Below, in pieces: positions 8,293-16,703 of a stretch of DNA of 39,118 nt. Under the pieces are notes generated by a model that was not told the DNA's origin, ran no database searches, and saw nothing but the letters and a program-made list of their open reading frames with translations. The translations under genes and the position numbers were made by a program. The stretch lies in NCBI GenBank assembly GCA_024398635.1, contig JAKSIV010000021.1, forward strand, positions 1 to 39,118, written 5' to 3'. This stretch comes from Bacteroidaceae bacterium (GTDB lineage Bacteria > Bacteroidota > Bacteroidia > Bacteroidales > Bacteroidaceae). The number at the start of each line of letters is the position of its first letter. Position 1 is the first letter of the stretch.

Positions 8293-9344
8293 AGATTGGA
8301 AGTCCAACCCTGGGCTTTTAATTCGACTTCCTGCCCGGATTTGGTCACTAAGTGGCGGCCAAGTTCGGGCTTTGTCATGTGGCCGATAAGCTTGACGTCC
8401 TTGAGCTGGATGATCTTGTCGTGGTCGGTCAGGGGTACGGTAAAGAGGAGTTCATAGTCCTCGCCTCCGTTCAGGGCGCAGGTGTAGACATCCATGTTGA
8501 GTTCCTCGGCCATGACGGCTGTCTGGTAGTCAATAGGTATGCGCTCCTGGTAAATGCTGCAACCGGTGTTGCTCTGCTTGCAGATATGTATGAGCTCAGA
8601 TGAGAGACCGTCCGATATGTCCATCATGGCGGTGGGCTGGATTCCGGCCTCGTGCAGTTCTTTAATGATATCACCGCGTGCCTCGGGTTTGAGCTGACGC
8701 TCCAGCAAGTATTCCTTACCTGCAAAATCAGGTGCAAAAGGCTCGTCCTTGCTGTGCGGGGTGCTATTGAATACGGCCTTCTCACGCTCCAGAAGCTGCA
8801 GTCCCATATAAGCGGCTCCCAGGTTACCTGATACGCATATCAGGTCGTTCTGTCCGGCTCCGTTGCGATAGACGGCCTTGCCTTTCTGCGCCTCACCTAT
8901 GCAGGTTATGCTGATAGCCAGTCCGGTCAGGGACGAGGTGGTGTCACCGCCTACCAGATCCACGTTATGACGCTGACATGCCAGCACCACTCCGGCGTAG
9001 AAATCCTCCATATCCTCAACCGAGAAGCGTTTGCTCAGAGCAACCGATACGGTCATCTGGCGGGGAGTCCCGTTCATGGCGTAAATGTCAGAAATATTGA
9101 CCATTGCGCTCTTGTAACCCAGATGTTTGAGCGGAACGTATGTAAGGTCAAAGTGTACGCCTTCCATCAGCATGTCGGTTGTAACCAGAACCTCTTTTTC
9201 CTGCCCCGAGTAGTCCAGGACGGCGCAGTCGTCGCCCACTCCGTAGAGGGTGGAGGCGTTCTGCGGTTTGAGGTCTTTGGTAAGATGGTCTATCAGACCG
9301 AATTCTCCAAGCTCAGCTATCTCGGTGCGTTTGGTTTCTGCCAT
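8289..9344 (-). CDS. thiL: Thiamine-monophosphate kinase
   Basis: 351-residue ATP-dependent kinase converting thiamine monophosphate to thiamine diphosphate, the last step of thiamine cofactor synthesis, in the cytoplasm. It has the AIR-synthase/PurM fold: an N-terminal GVGDDCAVLDY nucleotide-binding motif, TTDMLMEGVHFDL, the metal-binding DLVGGDTTSS region and C-terminal MMDISDGLSSEL and NGGEDYELLF motifs, all diagnostic of ThiL. It is two bases downstream of lpxK, so the two genes are co-transcribed although their pathways are unrelated. No TPP riboswitch is visible upstream. The stop overlaps that of the converging PG0541-like gene. Confidence 0.95.
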   Translation of the reverse strand: MAETKRTEIAELGEFGLIDHLTKDLKPQNASTLYGVGDDCAVLDYSGQEKEVLVTTDMLMEGVHFDLTYVPLKHLGYKSAMVNISDIYAMNGTPRQMTVSVALSKRFSVEDMEDFYAGVVLACQRHNVDLVGGDTTSSLTGLAISITCIGEAQKGKAVYRNGAGQNDLICVSGNLGAAYMGLQLLEREKAVFNSTPHSKDEPFAPDFAGKEYLLERQLKPEARGDIIKELHEAGIQPTAMMDISDGLSSELIHICKQSNTGCSIYQERIPIDYQTAVMAEELNMDVYTCALNGGEDYELLFTVPLTDHDKIIQLKDVKLIGHMTKPELGRHLVTKSGQEVELKAQGWTSNL

Positions 9345-9346
9345 GA

Positions 9347-10411
9347 TTATTCTGTTTTCTTTTTTCCGAATGATTCTACATGTCCGATGACTGCCTTTTC
9401 GAATTTGGCTGCATCGCGCAGGAAACGGACTCCTACGGGCAGTACATATATTCTCTTGCGCAGGCTCTCTTCAAGGTCAAGGTCCGAAAGTCGTGCGGCA
9501 TCTTTGGCGGTCGTCACTATGATCGCGTCAGGTCCCAGACCCTCAAGATGGTCTGTGATATTGGCAATGTCCTGCTTACTGAAACGGTGATGGTCGGGGT
9601 AGTCCATCAGTACGACCTGATGTCCCTGACGTTCAAGCTCGGATTTCATCAGTGCCGGGAATACGATTCCTGTTACTGCCAGCACGGGTGCTTTGGGTAA
9701 CTGCAGGGGATGACCGGAATCATCTATGAGATAGGGCTGGCTGTAATCGGGGGTTGAGAAGTATACCTGCTGGTCAGGTCTTACCTTGAGCCTCTGTGCC
9801 ACTGCGTCAATGGATTTCTTATCCAGGTCCTCCGGGCATTTTGTGACGATTATTATGTCGGCACGACGACGGCCTTTGGGGTTCTCGCGCAGGTGTCCTG
9901 CGGGGAGCATTGCGTCATCCAGTATATTGCGGTGCCAGTTTACCAGCAGGATATTGAGCGAAGGTGTGATCCTGCGATGCTGGAATGCGTCGTCAAGTAT
10001 GATGACCTGTGGGGCGCACATTGCCGTAAGGCGGTTTATGCCTTTGGCCCTGTCATTGCAGACGGCTACCTCCAGATCCGGGAAACGGCGTTTGATCTGC
10101 AGAGGTTCATCGCCTATGAGCCCGCTGTCGGAATGGGCATCGGACATGAAGAAACCCTTGGTGTGACGGCCGTAGCCACGGCTCAGCACGGCAGTCTTGA
10201 AACGGTCCTTGAGAAGGATGGCGGTATACTCTGCATGGGGAGTCTTACCGGTTCCGCCCACGGTGATATTTCCTATGCTGATTACGGGAAACGGGAAGGC
10301 TGTGCTTTTCTTAAGTCCTTTGTCATAAAGAAGGTTCCTGATACCGGTTATAAGTCCGTAAAGCCACCCCAGAGGGCGTAGTATGTTATTTATTCTGAAT
10401 TCAGGTTTCAT
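9347..10411 (-). CDS. lpxK: Tetraacyldisaccharide 4'-kinase
   Basis: 354-residue inner-membrane-associated kinase that phosphorylates the 4' position of the lipid A precursor, giving lipid IVA. An N-terminal hydrophobic helix (about residues 11-28) anchors it. The Walker A motif VGGTGKTP lies at residues 51-58, followed by SRGYGR and the DDAFQHR motif, all typical of LpxK. It is the first gene of the lpxK-thiL transcript. A TACTTTTG box lies 41 bases upstream of the start on the same strand. Its divergent neighbour is tRNA-Ser. Confidence 0.96.
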   Translation of the reverse strand: MKPEFRINNILRPLGWLYGLITGIRNLLYDKGLKKSTAFPFPVISIGNITVGGTGKTPHAEYTAILLKDRFKTAVLSRGYGRHTKGFFMSDAHSDSGLIGDEPLQIKRRFPDLEVAVCNDRAKGINRLTAMCAPQVIILDDAFQHRRITPSLNILLVNWHRNILDDAMLPAGHLRENPKGRRRADIIIVTKCPEDLDKKSIDAVAQRLKVRPDQQVYFSTPDYSQPYLIDDSGHPLQLPKAPVLAVTGIVFPALMKSELERQGHQVVLMDYPDHHRFSKQDIANITDHLEGLGPDAIIVTTAKDAARLSDLDLEESLRKRIYVLPVGVRFLRDAAKFEKAVIGHVESFGKKKTE

Positions 10412-10451
10412 TATTAAAGGATAATACCTTATATTTGAATGTTATTTGCTG

Positions 10452-10459
10452 CAAAAGTA
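10452..10459 (-). promoter_or_regulatory. Candidate lpxK-thiL promoter, -7 box
   Basis: On the minus strand this reads TACTTTTG, a perfect TAnnTTTG, about 41 bases from the lpxK ATG. A -33 element at standard spacing is not obvious. Confidence 0.5.
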
Positions 10460-10512
10460 CGCAAAATAACGGCGCAGAAGACGGCTTTTTTACATGTTTT
10501 AATAACCTTTGG

Positions 10513-10543
10513 TTGTTATATTCACTAAAAATGTTGTAATTTG
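10513..10543 (+). promoter_or_regulatory. Candidate tRNA-Ser promoter
   Basis: TTG at 10513-10515 and TAATTTG at 10537-10543 are 21 bases apart and approximate the Bacteroidetes -33/-7 pair, about 40 bases ahead of the tRNA. Confidence 0.4.
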
Positions 10544-10581
10544 CGCCCGTTTTAGACGCTATGGGATTATAGTGCCTGAAG

Positions 10582-10669
10582 GGAAAGATGCTCGAGTGGT
10601 TGAAGAGGCACGCCTGGAAAGCGTGTATACGCCAAAAGCGTATCCGGGGTTCGAATCCCCGTCTTTCCG
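10582..10669 (+). tRNA. tRNA-Ser (anticodon GGA)
   Basis: An 88-base class II tRNA. The acceptor stem is GGAAAGA with TCTTTCC, the D arm holds GAGTGGTTGAAGAGG, the anticodon stem-loop is CACGC-CTGGAAA-GCGTG with anticodon GGA reading UCC/UCU, the long variable arm (TACGC...GCGTA) is typical of serine tRNAs, and the T arm is GGGGTTCGAATCCCC. The discriminator base is G and CCA is not encoded. No integrase or att duplication is present next to it. Confidence 0.96.
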
Positions 10670-10732
10670 CGGATAGAAACTGATTATTGTTTGATTACAA
10701 TTAATATAACCAATAACTAAAAATTATCTCAA

Positions 10733-11569
10733 ATGAAAAAGGTATTTGCATTCGTTGCAATGATGGGACTCCTCACTTTCGGAGTTAACCAGACAATTAA
10801 TGCTCAAGAAGAGACAGAAGCACCTGCCATCGAGGAGGTTGCTGAGGATGATTCTGCCGCTGTTGATTCACTCGCAGCCGCTGAAGATGTTGAAGTTCCC
10901 GCTGAAGCCGAAGAGGAAGAAGAGGGTCAGGGCCTTCACAAGACTATCAAGGTTAAGTTCATTGAGGGTAGCGCCGGTTTCATGGCTCTTGTTGCCATCG
11001 CTATGATTTTCGGTCTTGCACTCTGCATCGAGCGTATCATTTTCCTCAGTCTTTCTGAGATCAACAGCAAGAAGCTCCTTGAGGATATCCAGGCTGCTCT
11101 TGAGAATGGTGATGTTGAAGGTGCCAAGGCAATCTGCCGCGATACACGTGGTCCTGTAGCTTCAATCTGCTATCAGGGTATGCTTCGTATCGACGAGGGT
11201 CTTGACGTAGTTGAGCGTTCAGTAGTTTCTTACGGTAGCGTACAGGCTTCAAACCTTGAGAAGAACCTCTCATGGATCACCCTGTTCATTGCAATGTCTC
11301 CTTCACTCGGATTCTTGGGAACTGTGATCGGTATGGTAATGGCATTCGATGATATCCAGAAGGCTGGTGATATTTCACCTAACGTTGTTGCCGGCGGTAT
11401 GAAGGTTGCTCTTATCACAACTATTTTCGGTATTATCGTTGCTCTTATCCTTCAGGTGTTCTACAACTACATCCTGAGTAAGGTTGAGGCTCTTAACACA
11501 GATATGGAGGACTCTTCAGTTTCTCTGCTTGACATCATCATGAAGTACAACCTGAAGTTCAAAAAGTAA
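10733..11569 (+). CDS. exbB: MotA/TolQ/ExbB proton channel family protein
   Basis: 278-residue inner membrane subunit of a proton-driven motor that energises TonB-type transport or envelope functions. A hydrophobic leader (residues 1-25, ending INAQ) is followed by a very acidic, Ala/Glu-rich linker (about 26-65), TM1 (about 82-103), a cytoplasmic loop, and TM2/TM3 (about 180-250) with the conserved SPSLGFLGTVIGM and GGMKVALITT motifs. The leader and acidic linker are known from Bacteroidetes ExbB homologues. It is the first gene of a four-gene cluster and starts 63 bases after the tRNA-Ser, so tRNA read-through could contribute to expression. Confidence 0.93.
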   Translation: MKKVFAFVAMMGLLTFGVNQTINAQEETEAPAIEEVAEDDSAAVDSLAAAEDVEVPAEAEEEEEGQGLHKTIKVKFIEGSAGFMALVAIAMIFGLALCIERIIFLSLSEINSKKLLEDIQAALENGDVEGAKAICRDTRGPVASICYQGMLRIDEGLDVVERSVVSYGSVQASNLEKNLSWITLFIAMSPSLGFLGTVIGMVMAFDDIQKAGDISPNVVAGGMKVALITTIFGIIVALILQVFYNYILSKVEALNTDMEDSSVSLLDIIMKYNLKFKK

Positions 11570-11581
11570 TCAGGAATTGTT

Positions 11582-12079
11582 ATGGAAAACCAGAATAATA
11601 AACAAATAAAGGCTAACTCCTGGGCTTTAGGTGTTCTTTTCGTACTTTCAGCCGTGGTTCTGATACTGTTCTTCGGCGTGGGTTACGGAAATACCACTTT
11701 CAGCAACGGAAAGAACCTGACAGATCCTGAATTTACCGGTCTGTTGCTGATATGGCTCTACACTCTTGTAGGCCTGGGCGTCGCTGCAGTGCTGGGATTC
11801 GGTATCGTAGCAGCTATCAGGAACTTCAAGACAAAGACATCAGGACAGCAGAGAACAGGTTTCGCCGGTTGGGTATTCCTGTTTACATTCGTTGTTCTCG
11901 TCGTGTCTTATTTCCTGTCAAGCACCACTCCTGTACGCAAGGGTGACGGTGTGCTTGTTAAGACCGCTTGGGAGCTTCAGATTTCAGACGTATGCCTGTA
12001 TTCCATTTACGCTCTCGTGGTTGTTTCAGTAATCTGCTCCGTTCTTTCAATGCTCGGAATTTTCAAGGCAAGAAAGTAA
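11582..12079 (+). CDS. Conserved four-helix membrane protein of the ExbB-ExbD cluster
   Basis: 165-residue protein of unknown function. Four hydrophobic segments are predicted by eye at about residues 15-35, 52-80, 92-112 and 133-160, with a short charged N-terminus and a KARK C-terminus. No enzymatic motif is visible. It lies 12 bases after exbB and 27 bases before the first exbD, so it is almost certainly co-transcribed and may belong to the motor complex (inference from position). I recall uncharacterised proteins at this position in related Bacteroidales clusters but cannot name a family. Confidence 0.85.
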   Translation: MENQNNKQIKANSWALGVLFVLSAVVLILFFGVGYGNTTFSNGKNLTDPEFTGLLLIWLYTLVGLGVAAVLGFGIVAAIRNFKTKTSGQQRTGFAGWVFLFTFVVLVVSYFLSSTTPVRKGDGVLVKTAWELQISDVCLYSIYALVVVSVICSVLSMLGIFKARK

Positions 12080-12106
12080 CAGAAGACTAATTGAAAAAAC
12101 AGAGTT

Positions 12107-12706
12107 ATGGGAAAAGGTAAAAGAAAAGTTCCCGGACTTAACCAGTCTTCGACAGCAGATATCTCGTTTATCCTGTTGATATTCTTCCTGGTGACCACAT
12201 CAATGGATACTGACTCGGGTCTGTCCCGTCGTCTTCCTGAATGGGATCCGGATGCAGTAGAGCAGGAGATGAAGATCAAGGAGCGTAACGTTATGACGGT
12301 CCAGGTCAACAAGAACAACGAGATCTTTGTCAAGAATGGTGTTATAAATCGCGTAATCGAAGTCTCTGAATTGAAGGATATCGCCAAGGAGTTCATCGCA
12401 AATCCTGACGATAATGTAAACCTTCCTATTCATGAGGAATACGATATTGAGGGTTACGGTGTCGTGTTCACGACAGTTAAGCATGTGATTTCACTGCAGA
12501 CAGACCGTACCACCAATTACGAGGTTTATTTCCAAGTCCAGCATGAGCTGTCAAAAGCTTATAGTGAGTTGAGAGATGCTTGGGCAAGAAAGACATTCGG
12601 TAAGCATTTTGTTGATCTCGATGAGACACAGCAGTCTGTTGTAAAGGGTGTCTACTCAAACAAGATATCTGAAGCTGAACCTAAACAATATGGTACTGCA
12701 CAATGA
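12107..12706 (+). CDS. exbD: ExbD/TolR biopolymer transport protein (first copy)
   Basis: 199-residue single-pass inner membrane protein. A short basic N-terminus leads into one transmembrane helix (about residues 18-34) carrying the functional Asp in STADISFILLIFFLVTT. A periplasmic domain follows that is longer than in classical ExbD (about 140 residues), with an additional C-terminal helical region ending in QYGTAQ. The conserved Asp is the proton-binding residue expected to sit inside the ExbB pentamer. Its stop overlaps the next exbD start (ATGA), implying coupled synthesis of the two paralogues. Confidence 0.93.
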   Translation: MGKGKRKVPGLNQSSTADISFILLIFFLVTTSMDTDSGLSRRLPEWDPDAVEQEMKIKERNVMTVQVNKNNEIFVKNGVINRVIEVSELKDIAKEFIANPDDNVNLPIHEEYDIEGYGVVFTTVKHVISLQTDRTTNYEVYFQVQHELSKAYSELRDAWARKTFGKHFVDLDETQQSVVKGVYSNKISEAEPKQYGTAQ

Positions 12707-13176
12707 GTAAATTCAGAAGTAATGGAAAGAGAGAAATGCCGGAGTTGAATACTTCGTCACTTCCGGACCTTATCTTTACCGTATTGTTCTTCTTCATGAT
12801 GGTAACATCCATGCGTGACGTTGAGGTAAAGGTTCAGGTCAAGACTCCTACTGGAGGTTCTGAGATTGAGAAGCTTGAGAGAAAATCACTGGTGTCACAT
12901 ATCTACATCGGTCCTCCCTCAAAGCAGTATCGTGCCATCTACGGTGCCGCTCCCCGTATTCAGCTGAATGATTATTTCGCTGAGCCGGAGGCAATCCGTG
13001 AGTTCGTTATCTCAGAGCGTGAGAGCATGTATGAGAAGGATAAGCCTTTCATGAAGATGTCTCTCAAGATAGACCAGGGTGTTCAGATGGGTATCGTAAC
13101 TGATGTGAAGCAGGAGCTTCGTAAGGCACGTGCTCTGAACATCGTCTATTCTGCCGGTAAGGAAAAGAAAGATTGA
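12703..13176 (+). CDS. exbD: ExbD/TolR biopolymer transport protein (second copy)
   Basis: 157-residue paralogue of the preceding ExbD. A basic N-terminus leads into one transmembrane helix with the conserved Asp22 (SSLPDLIFTVLFFFMMV), then a periplasmic domain. The divergence between the two copies suggests an ExbD heterodimer, the usual arrangement in Bacteroidetes clusters, rather than a recent duplication. It is the last gene of the cluster and a strong terminator follows 24 bases downstream. Confidence 0.93.
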   Translation: MSKFRSNGKREMPELNTSSLPDLIFTVLFFFMMVTSMRDVEVKVQVKTPTGGSEIEKLERKSLVSHIYIGPPSKQYRAIYGAAPRIQLNDYFAEPEAIREFVISERESMYEKDKPFMKMSLKIDQGVQMGIVTDVKQELRKARALNIVYSAGKEKKD

Positions 13177-13200
13177 CGTTTACACGTTGATATGGTTTTT

Positions 13201-13236
13201 AAGAAAGGCCCTTATTTCAGGAGGCCTTTCTTTTTT
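13201..13236 (+). terminator. Intrinsic terminator of the exbB-exbD cluster
   Basis: AAGAAAGGCC (13201-13210) pairs perfectly with GGCCTTTCTT (13223-13232) around a 12-base loop, followed by T13231-13236. Confidence 0.88.
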
Positions 13237-13274
13237 GCTGCAATATAGAGGGTATTTTCACGTTAATAATGTGT

Positions 13275-15254
13275 ATGAAACGAACGGCTGCATACATTTC
13301 TGTGGCGGCCCTGTTGCTGTTATGCAGCTGCGGGGCAGAAATCAGTCTGCGCCGTGGTGACCAGAGCTATGCTTTGGGAGAATATCAGGATGCGGCTGCA
13401 AAGTACAAGAAGGCGTATGCCGGAATCTCTTTGAAAGAGAAGGAGCTGCGTGCCAGCACAGCCTTTAAACTGGGTGAGAGTTACCGTCATATCAATTATG
13501 TACCCCGTGCACTTGCAGCCTATCAGAATGCTGTCCGTTACAAGTACCCTGACAGCATAGTATACCGTCATTTGGCCGATATGCAGCGTTACAGCGGCAA
13601 ACTCAAAGATGCCGAGAAGAATTATCAGATCGCGCTGGAATATGATCCGGACGATCGTTTGGCCCAAAACGGATTGCAGTCATGCAGTCTGATACAGGAG
13701 TGGAAAGACAATCCTACCCGTTATGATGTCAAGAGGGATAACATGATGAATGGCCGATATGCCGATTGGTCGCCGGTATATGCAAGTCCGGAGTATGACC
13801 AGATAATATTTACGTCAACCCGTAACGAATGTACAGGTGATGACATAAACGGCATAACCGGTATGAAAAGCTGTGACTTTTTTCTGATACGCAAGGATGA
13901 GAAAGGTAAATGGCAGAAACCGGAAAAGATAGACGGCGGTCCAAATACTCCATACGAGGACGGAACCTGTTCGTTCAGTGCGGATTTCAAGACCATGTAC
14001 TATACATACTGTGCGTCCGATCCTCAGTTGCCCCGTCCGGCTACGATATATGAGTCTTCGCGTTCGGATGCCGCATGGTCTGCAGGCAAGCCGTACAGCT
14101 CGGCATCAGATACCATCTACAACTATGCCCATCCGGCGGCATCGCCTGACGGAGAGTGGCTCTACTTTGTATCTGATATGGATGGCGGCTACGGCGGTAT
14201 GGATCTGTGGCGGGTACCGATGGGAGGACGTCTTATCGGCGCCGTGAATCTGGGTCCGGATATAAATACGCCAGGCAACGAGATGTTCCCCACATTCCGT
14301 CGTAACGGTGAGCTCTACTTTTCATCGGACGGTCATCCTGGCATGGGCGGACTGGATATTTTCAAGGCTGTCAGTACTAGTGATTCAACGTGGACCGTCA
14401 CGAATCTGGGCACTCCCGTAAACTCTGCATCCGATGACTTCGGAATGACATTTGAGGGTGATTATACACGCGGATTCTTTAGCAGCAACCGTAACGACGG
14501 CCGCGGGCGTGACCATATCTATTCTTTCGAGCTGCCCGAGACCGTACACAATATAGTGGGGTGGGTTTATGAGAAGGACGGTTATGAACTGCCCGATGCT
14601 CTGGTATATCTTATCGGTAATGACGGTACCAATCTGAAACTCAATGTGAGGGAGGATGGATCGTTCACGCAGCGTATCAATCCCGGAGTAAGTTACCTGT
14701 TGCTTGGCACAGCCAAAGGGTTCATGAACTACAAGCAGGAGATGACGGCCGACAGTACCGACCAGGACCGTGAATATGTACTGCAGTTTCCGTTGTCATC
14801 AATATCCAAGCCGGTAATGATAGACAATATATTCTTTGACTTTGGACGTGCTACATTACGTGCCGAATCGGCTGAGTCGCTGGATGAGCTGGTTCAGCTG
14901 CTTAAGGACAATGCCGGAGTGACCATCGAGATTGGTGCCCATTGTGACTATGTGGGCGATGACGATTATAACAAACGCCTGTCACAGCAGCGTGCCGAGA
15001 GCGTAGTTGAGTACCTGATCAAGAATGGTATAGACCAAAAACGTCTGACCGCCCGCGGATACGGAGAGTCGGTGCCCAAGACCATAAACAAAAAGGTGGC
15101 AGAGAAGTATGATTTCCTTGAAGAGGGAACTGTACTGACCGAAGAGTTTATCACAAGTCTGCCCGATACGCAGCAGGAGATCTGCAATCAGCTGAACCGC
15201 CGTACCGAATTCCGTGTAATACGAACTACATACGGTCTGTTTGGCGGTAATTAA
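13275..15254 (+). CDS. PorE-like lipoprotein: TPR, PD40 propeller, CRD and OmpA domains
   Basis: 659-residue outer membrane lipoprotein with peptidoglycan-binding potential. A lipobox (LLCSC, Cys19) is followed by TPR repeats (about residues 22-145), WD40/PD40-type propeller blades (about 155-415; repeated DWSPVYASPEYDQI, SPDGEWLYFVSD, GMGGLDIF), a carboxypeptidase-regulatory-like beta domain (about 425-505) and a C-terminal OmpA domain (about 520-650; DNIFFDFGRATLR, RLSQQRAESV, GYGES). This order matches PorE, a type IX secretion component of Porphyromonas, but similar proteins have other roles, so the T9SS assignment is inference and no other T9SS gene is present here. The start at 13275 is preferred over an in-frame ATG two codons earlier because it begins a cleaner signal peptide. 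Confidence 0.88.
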   Translation: MKRTAAYISVAALLLLCSCGAEISLRRGDQSYALGEYQDAAAKYKKAYAGISLKEKELRASTAFKLGESYRHINYVPRALAAYQNAVRYKYPDSIVYRHLADMQRYSGKLKDAEKNYQIALEYDPDDRLAQNGLQSCSLIQEWKDNPTRYDVKRDNMMNGRYADWSPVYASPEYDQIIFTSTRNECTGDDINGITGMKSCDFFLIRKDEKGKWQKPEKIDGGPNTPYEDGTCSFSADFKTMYYTYCASDPQLPRPATIYESSRSDAAWSAGKPYSSASDTIYNYAHPAASPDGEWLYFVSDMDGGYGGMDLWRVPMGGRLIGAVNLGPDINTPGNEMFPTFRRNGELYFSSDGHPGMGGLDIFKAVSTSDSTWTVTNLGTPVNSASDDFGMTFEGDYTRGFFSSNRNDGRGRDHIYSFELPETVHNIVGWVYEKDGYELPDALVYLIGNDGTNLKLNVREDGSFTQRINPGVSYLLLGTAKGFMNYKQEMTADSTDQDREYVLQFPLSSISKPVMIDNIFFDFGRATLRAESAESLDELVQLLKDNAGVTIEIGAHCDYVGDDDYNKRLSQQRAESVVEYLIKNGIDQKRLTARGYGESVPKTINKKVAEKYDFLEEGTVLTEEFITSLPDTQQEICNQLNRRTEFRVIRTTYGLFGGN

Positions 15255-15257
15255 TCT

Positions 15258-16628
15258 TTAGCTTACCGATATCCTTATCCTCCATTCCTGAGGATACATA
15301 TTGTTGGCGCGGTTACCAAGGTTCTTGGCAAACCCCAGCGGGATCTCCTTATATGTCAGCAGTACTATGCCGCGTGGAGCGTCTTCAAGATGGAGCGCGT
15401 CGCAATGCAGGTATGCCAATGCCTGTTGGCGGGTCACCTCAACTTCCGGGAAATAATTCCTGTTAAGTGATGCAGACATGGCCAATGCATGGGCCGGTAC
15501 CCAATCGTGACCCTTGCGCTGGGCAATCTCAATTCCAGGGATAAGGGCATAGAGTTCCTTGCTTACCTGATTCATGTCCGATGCAAGCGGGGCGGGTAGG
15601 GCGTAAATTGAATCACCTTTTATGTAATACTCATAGTCGCCTTCGGTTGTGAGCCAGTTGCGGCACTCAGCGGGAACTGCGGGGTCAGTTTTTACAGGTT
15701 TGGAGGGCATCTCGCGGAAGGCGCCCTGCGGTTTGCGCAGCAGACAGATAAAGAAGCCTTCGCCGCGGGTGCGGTGCTGCATGAAATGGTAGGCCGGAAG
15801 GTCTTTATCGGTAAGTGAACCTGATATACTCCACTCGGGATCAGTCTCAACAGGTATGGCTTCGGCACCGAATGTGTCAATGATCCAGCGCACGTTATCC
15901 TCATCCTCGTGGCGGTTGAACGTGCAGGTGCTGTAAATCATGTATCCTCCCGGTTTAAGAGCGGGCCATATATCCTCAATTATCCGGCGTTGGCGTGCGG
16001 CGCACATATCGACATTCTGCAGGCTCCAGTCTGCAACAGCTCCTTCATCCTTGCGGAACATGCCTTCGCCGGAGCAGGGGGCATCGACGGCAATCAGGTC
16101 AAACATCAGGCTGGACTGACCTATCTGTTTGGGGCTGTTGCAGGTGACCATTACTTCCGTGCGGCCCCATTTTGTCATGTTTTCGGCCAGAATCTGGGCA
16201 CGACTGCGCTGTATTTCATTACTTACCAGCAGACTACCCTGGGGCAGCAACGATGCCAGCAGGGTGGACTTACCGCCCGGGGCGGCACACAGGTCAAGGG
16301 CTTTTACGGGGCCCGCTACGCATTTGCGTACGGCCTGCTCCAGGAACATGGATGATGCCTCCTGGACATAGTAGCAGCCCTGATGAATTAGCGGGTCCAA
16401 TGTGAACTGCGGGCGGTGGTCAAGGTAATCTGCGTTTTCTGCCCAGGGTACCTGGTCATCGGCATTGCATTCAAGAGATTCGAGCACAAGGCTGCGGGCA
16501 TCGGGAATGAGAGGGTTGAAGCGGATACTTACCTGTGGATCGGTCTCAAGAGCTTTGAGCAGGCGGTCGCGTTCATCGGCCTCAAGTATCTCATCCAATA
16601 TGTTGATAAATTCCTTTGAGAAAGGCAT
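15258..16628 (-). CDS. RsmF/Nop2-type rRNA cytosine-C5 methyltransferase
   Basis: 456-residue SAM-dependent enzyme methylating C5 of a cytosine in rRNA. The SAM-binding motif LDLCAAPGGKS lies at about residues 111-121. The two catalytic cysteines of this family are Cys185 (DAPCSGEGMF) and Cys235 (YSTCTF). The C-terminal third (about 320-456) resembles the PUA-like domain of RsmF-type enzymes. The exact target base cannot be read from sequence. It converges with the PorE-like gene (three bases between the stops) and diverges from thyA. Confidence 0.93.
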   Translation of the reverse strand: MPFSKEFINILDEILEADERDRLLKALETDPQVSIRFNPLIPDARSLVLESLECNADDQVPWAENADYLDHRPQFTLDPLIHQGCYYVQEASSMFLEQAVRKCVAGPVKALDLCAAPGGKSTLLASLLPQGSLLVSNEIQRSRAQILAENMTKWGRTEVMVTCNSPKQIGQSSLMFDLIAVDAPCSGEGMFRKDEGAVADWSLQNVDMCAARQRRIIEDIWPALKPGGYMIYSTCTFNRHEDEDNVRWIIDTFGAEAIPVETDPEWSISGSLTDKDLPAYHFMQHRTRGEGFFICLLRKPQGAFREMPSKPVKTDPAVPAECRNWLTTEGDYEYYIKGDSIYALPAPLASDMNQVSKELYALIPGIEIAQRKGHDWVPAHALAMSASLNRNYFPEVEVTRQQALAYLHCDALHLEDAPRGIVLLTYKEIPLGFAKNLGNRANNMYPQEWRIRISVS

Positions 16629-16649
16629 AACCTTGCGTGATTTCTACTG

Positions 16650-16679
16650 CGAAGGTAAGCCAAAAAATCAGTATATTCG
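16650..16679. promoter_or_regulatory. Divergent promoter pair for the methyltransferase (-) and thyA (+)
   Basis: TATATTCG at 16672-16679 (+) and TACCTTCG at 16650-16657 (-) each match TAnnTTTG with a single change (C for T). They lie 24 bases from thyA and 21 bases from the methyltransferase start. No good -33 elements were found. Confidence 0.4.
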
Positions 16680-16703
16680 CAGACAAGAAAAAAGAATAAT
16701 CTG

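Noticed and set aside
10412..10452. TPP riboswitch or other leader regulating thiL through the lpxK-thiL transcript
   Set aside because: The leader is short and A/T-rich with no THI-box motifs, and thiL is second after lpxK.
10582..10669. tRNA-Ser as an integration site for a mobile island
   Set aside because: No integrase gene and no repeat of the tRNA 3' end is visible nearby; the neighbours are ordinary core genes.
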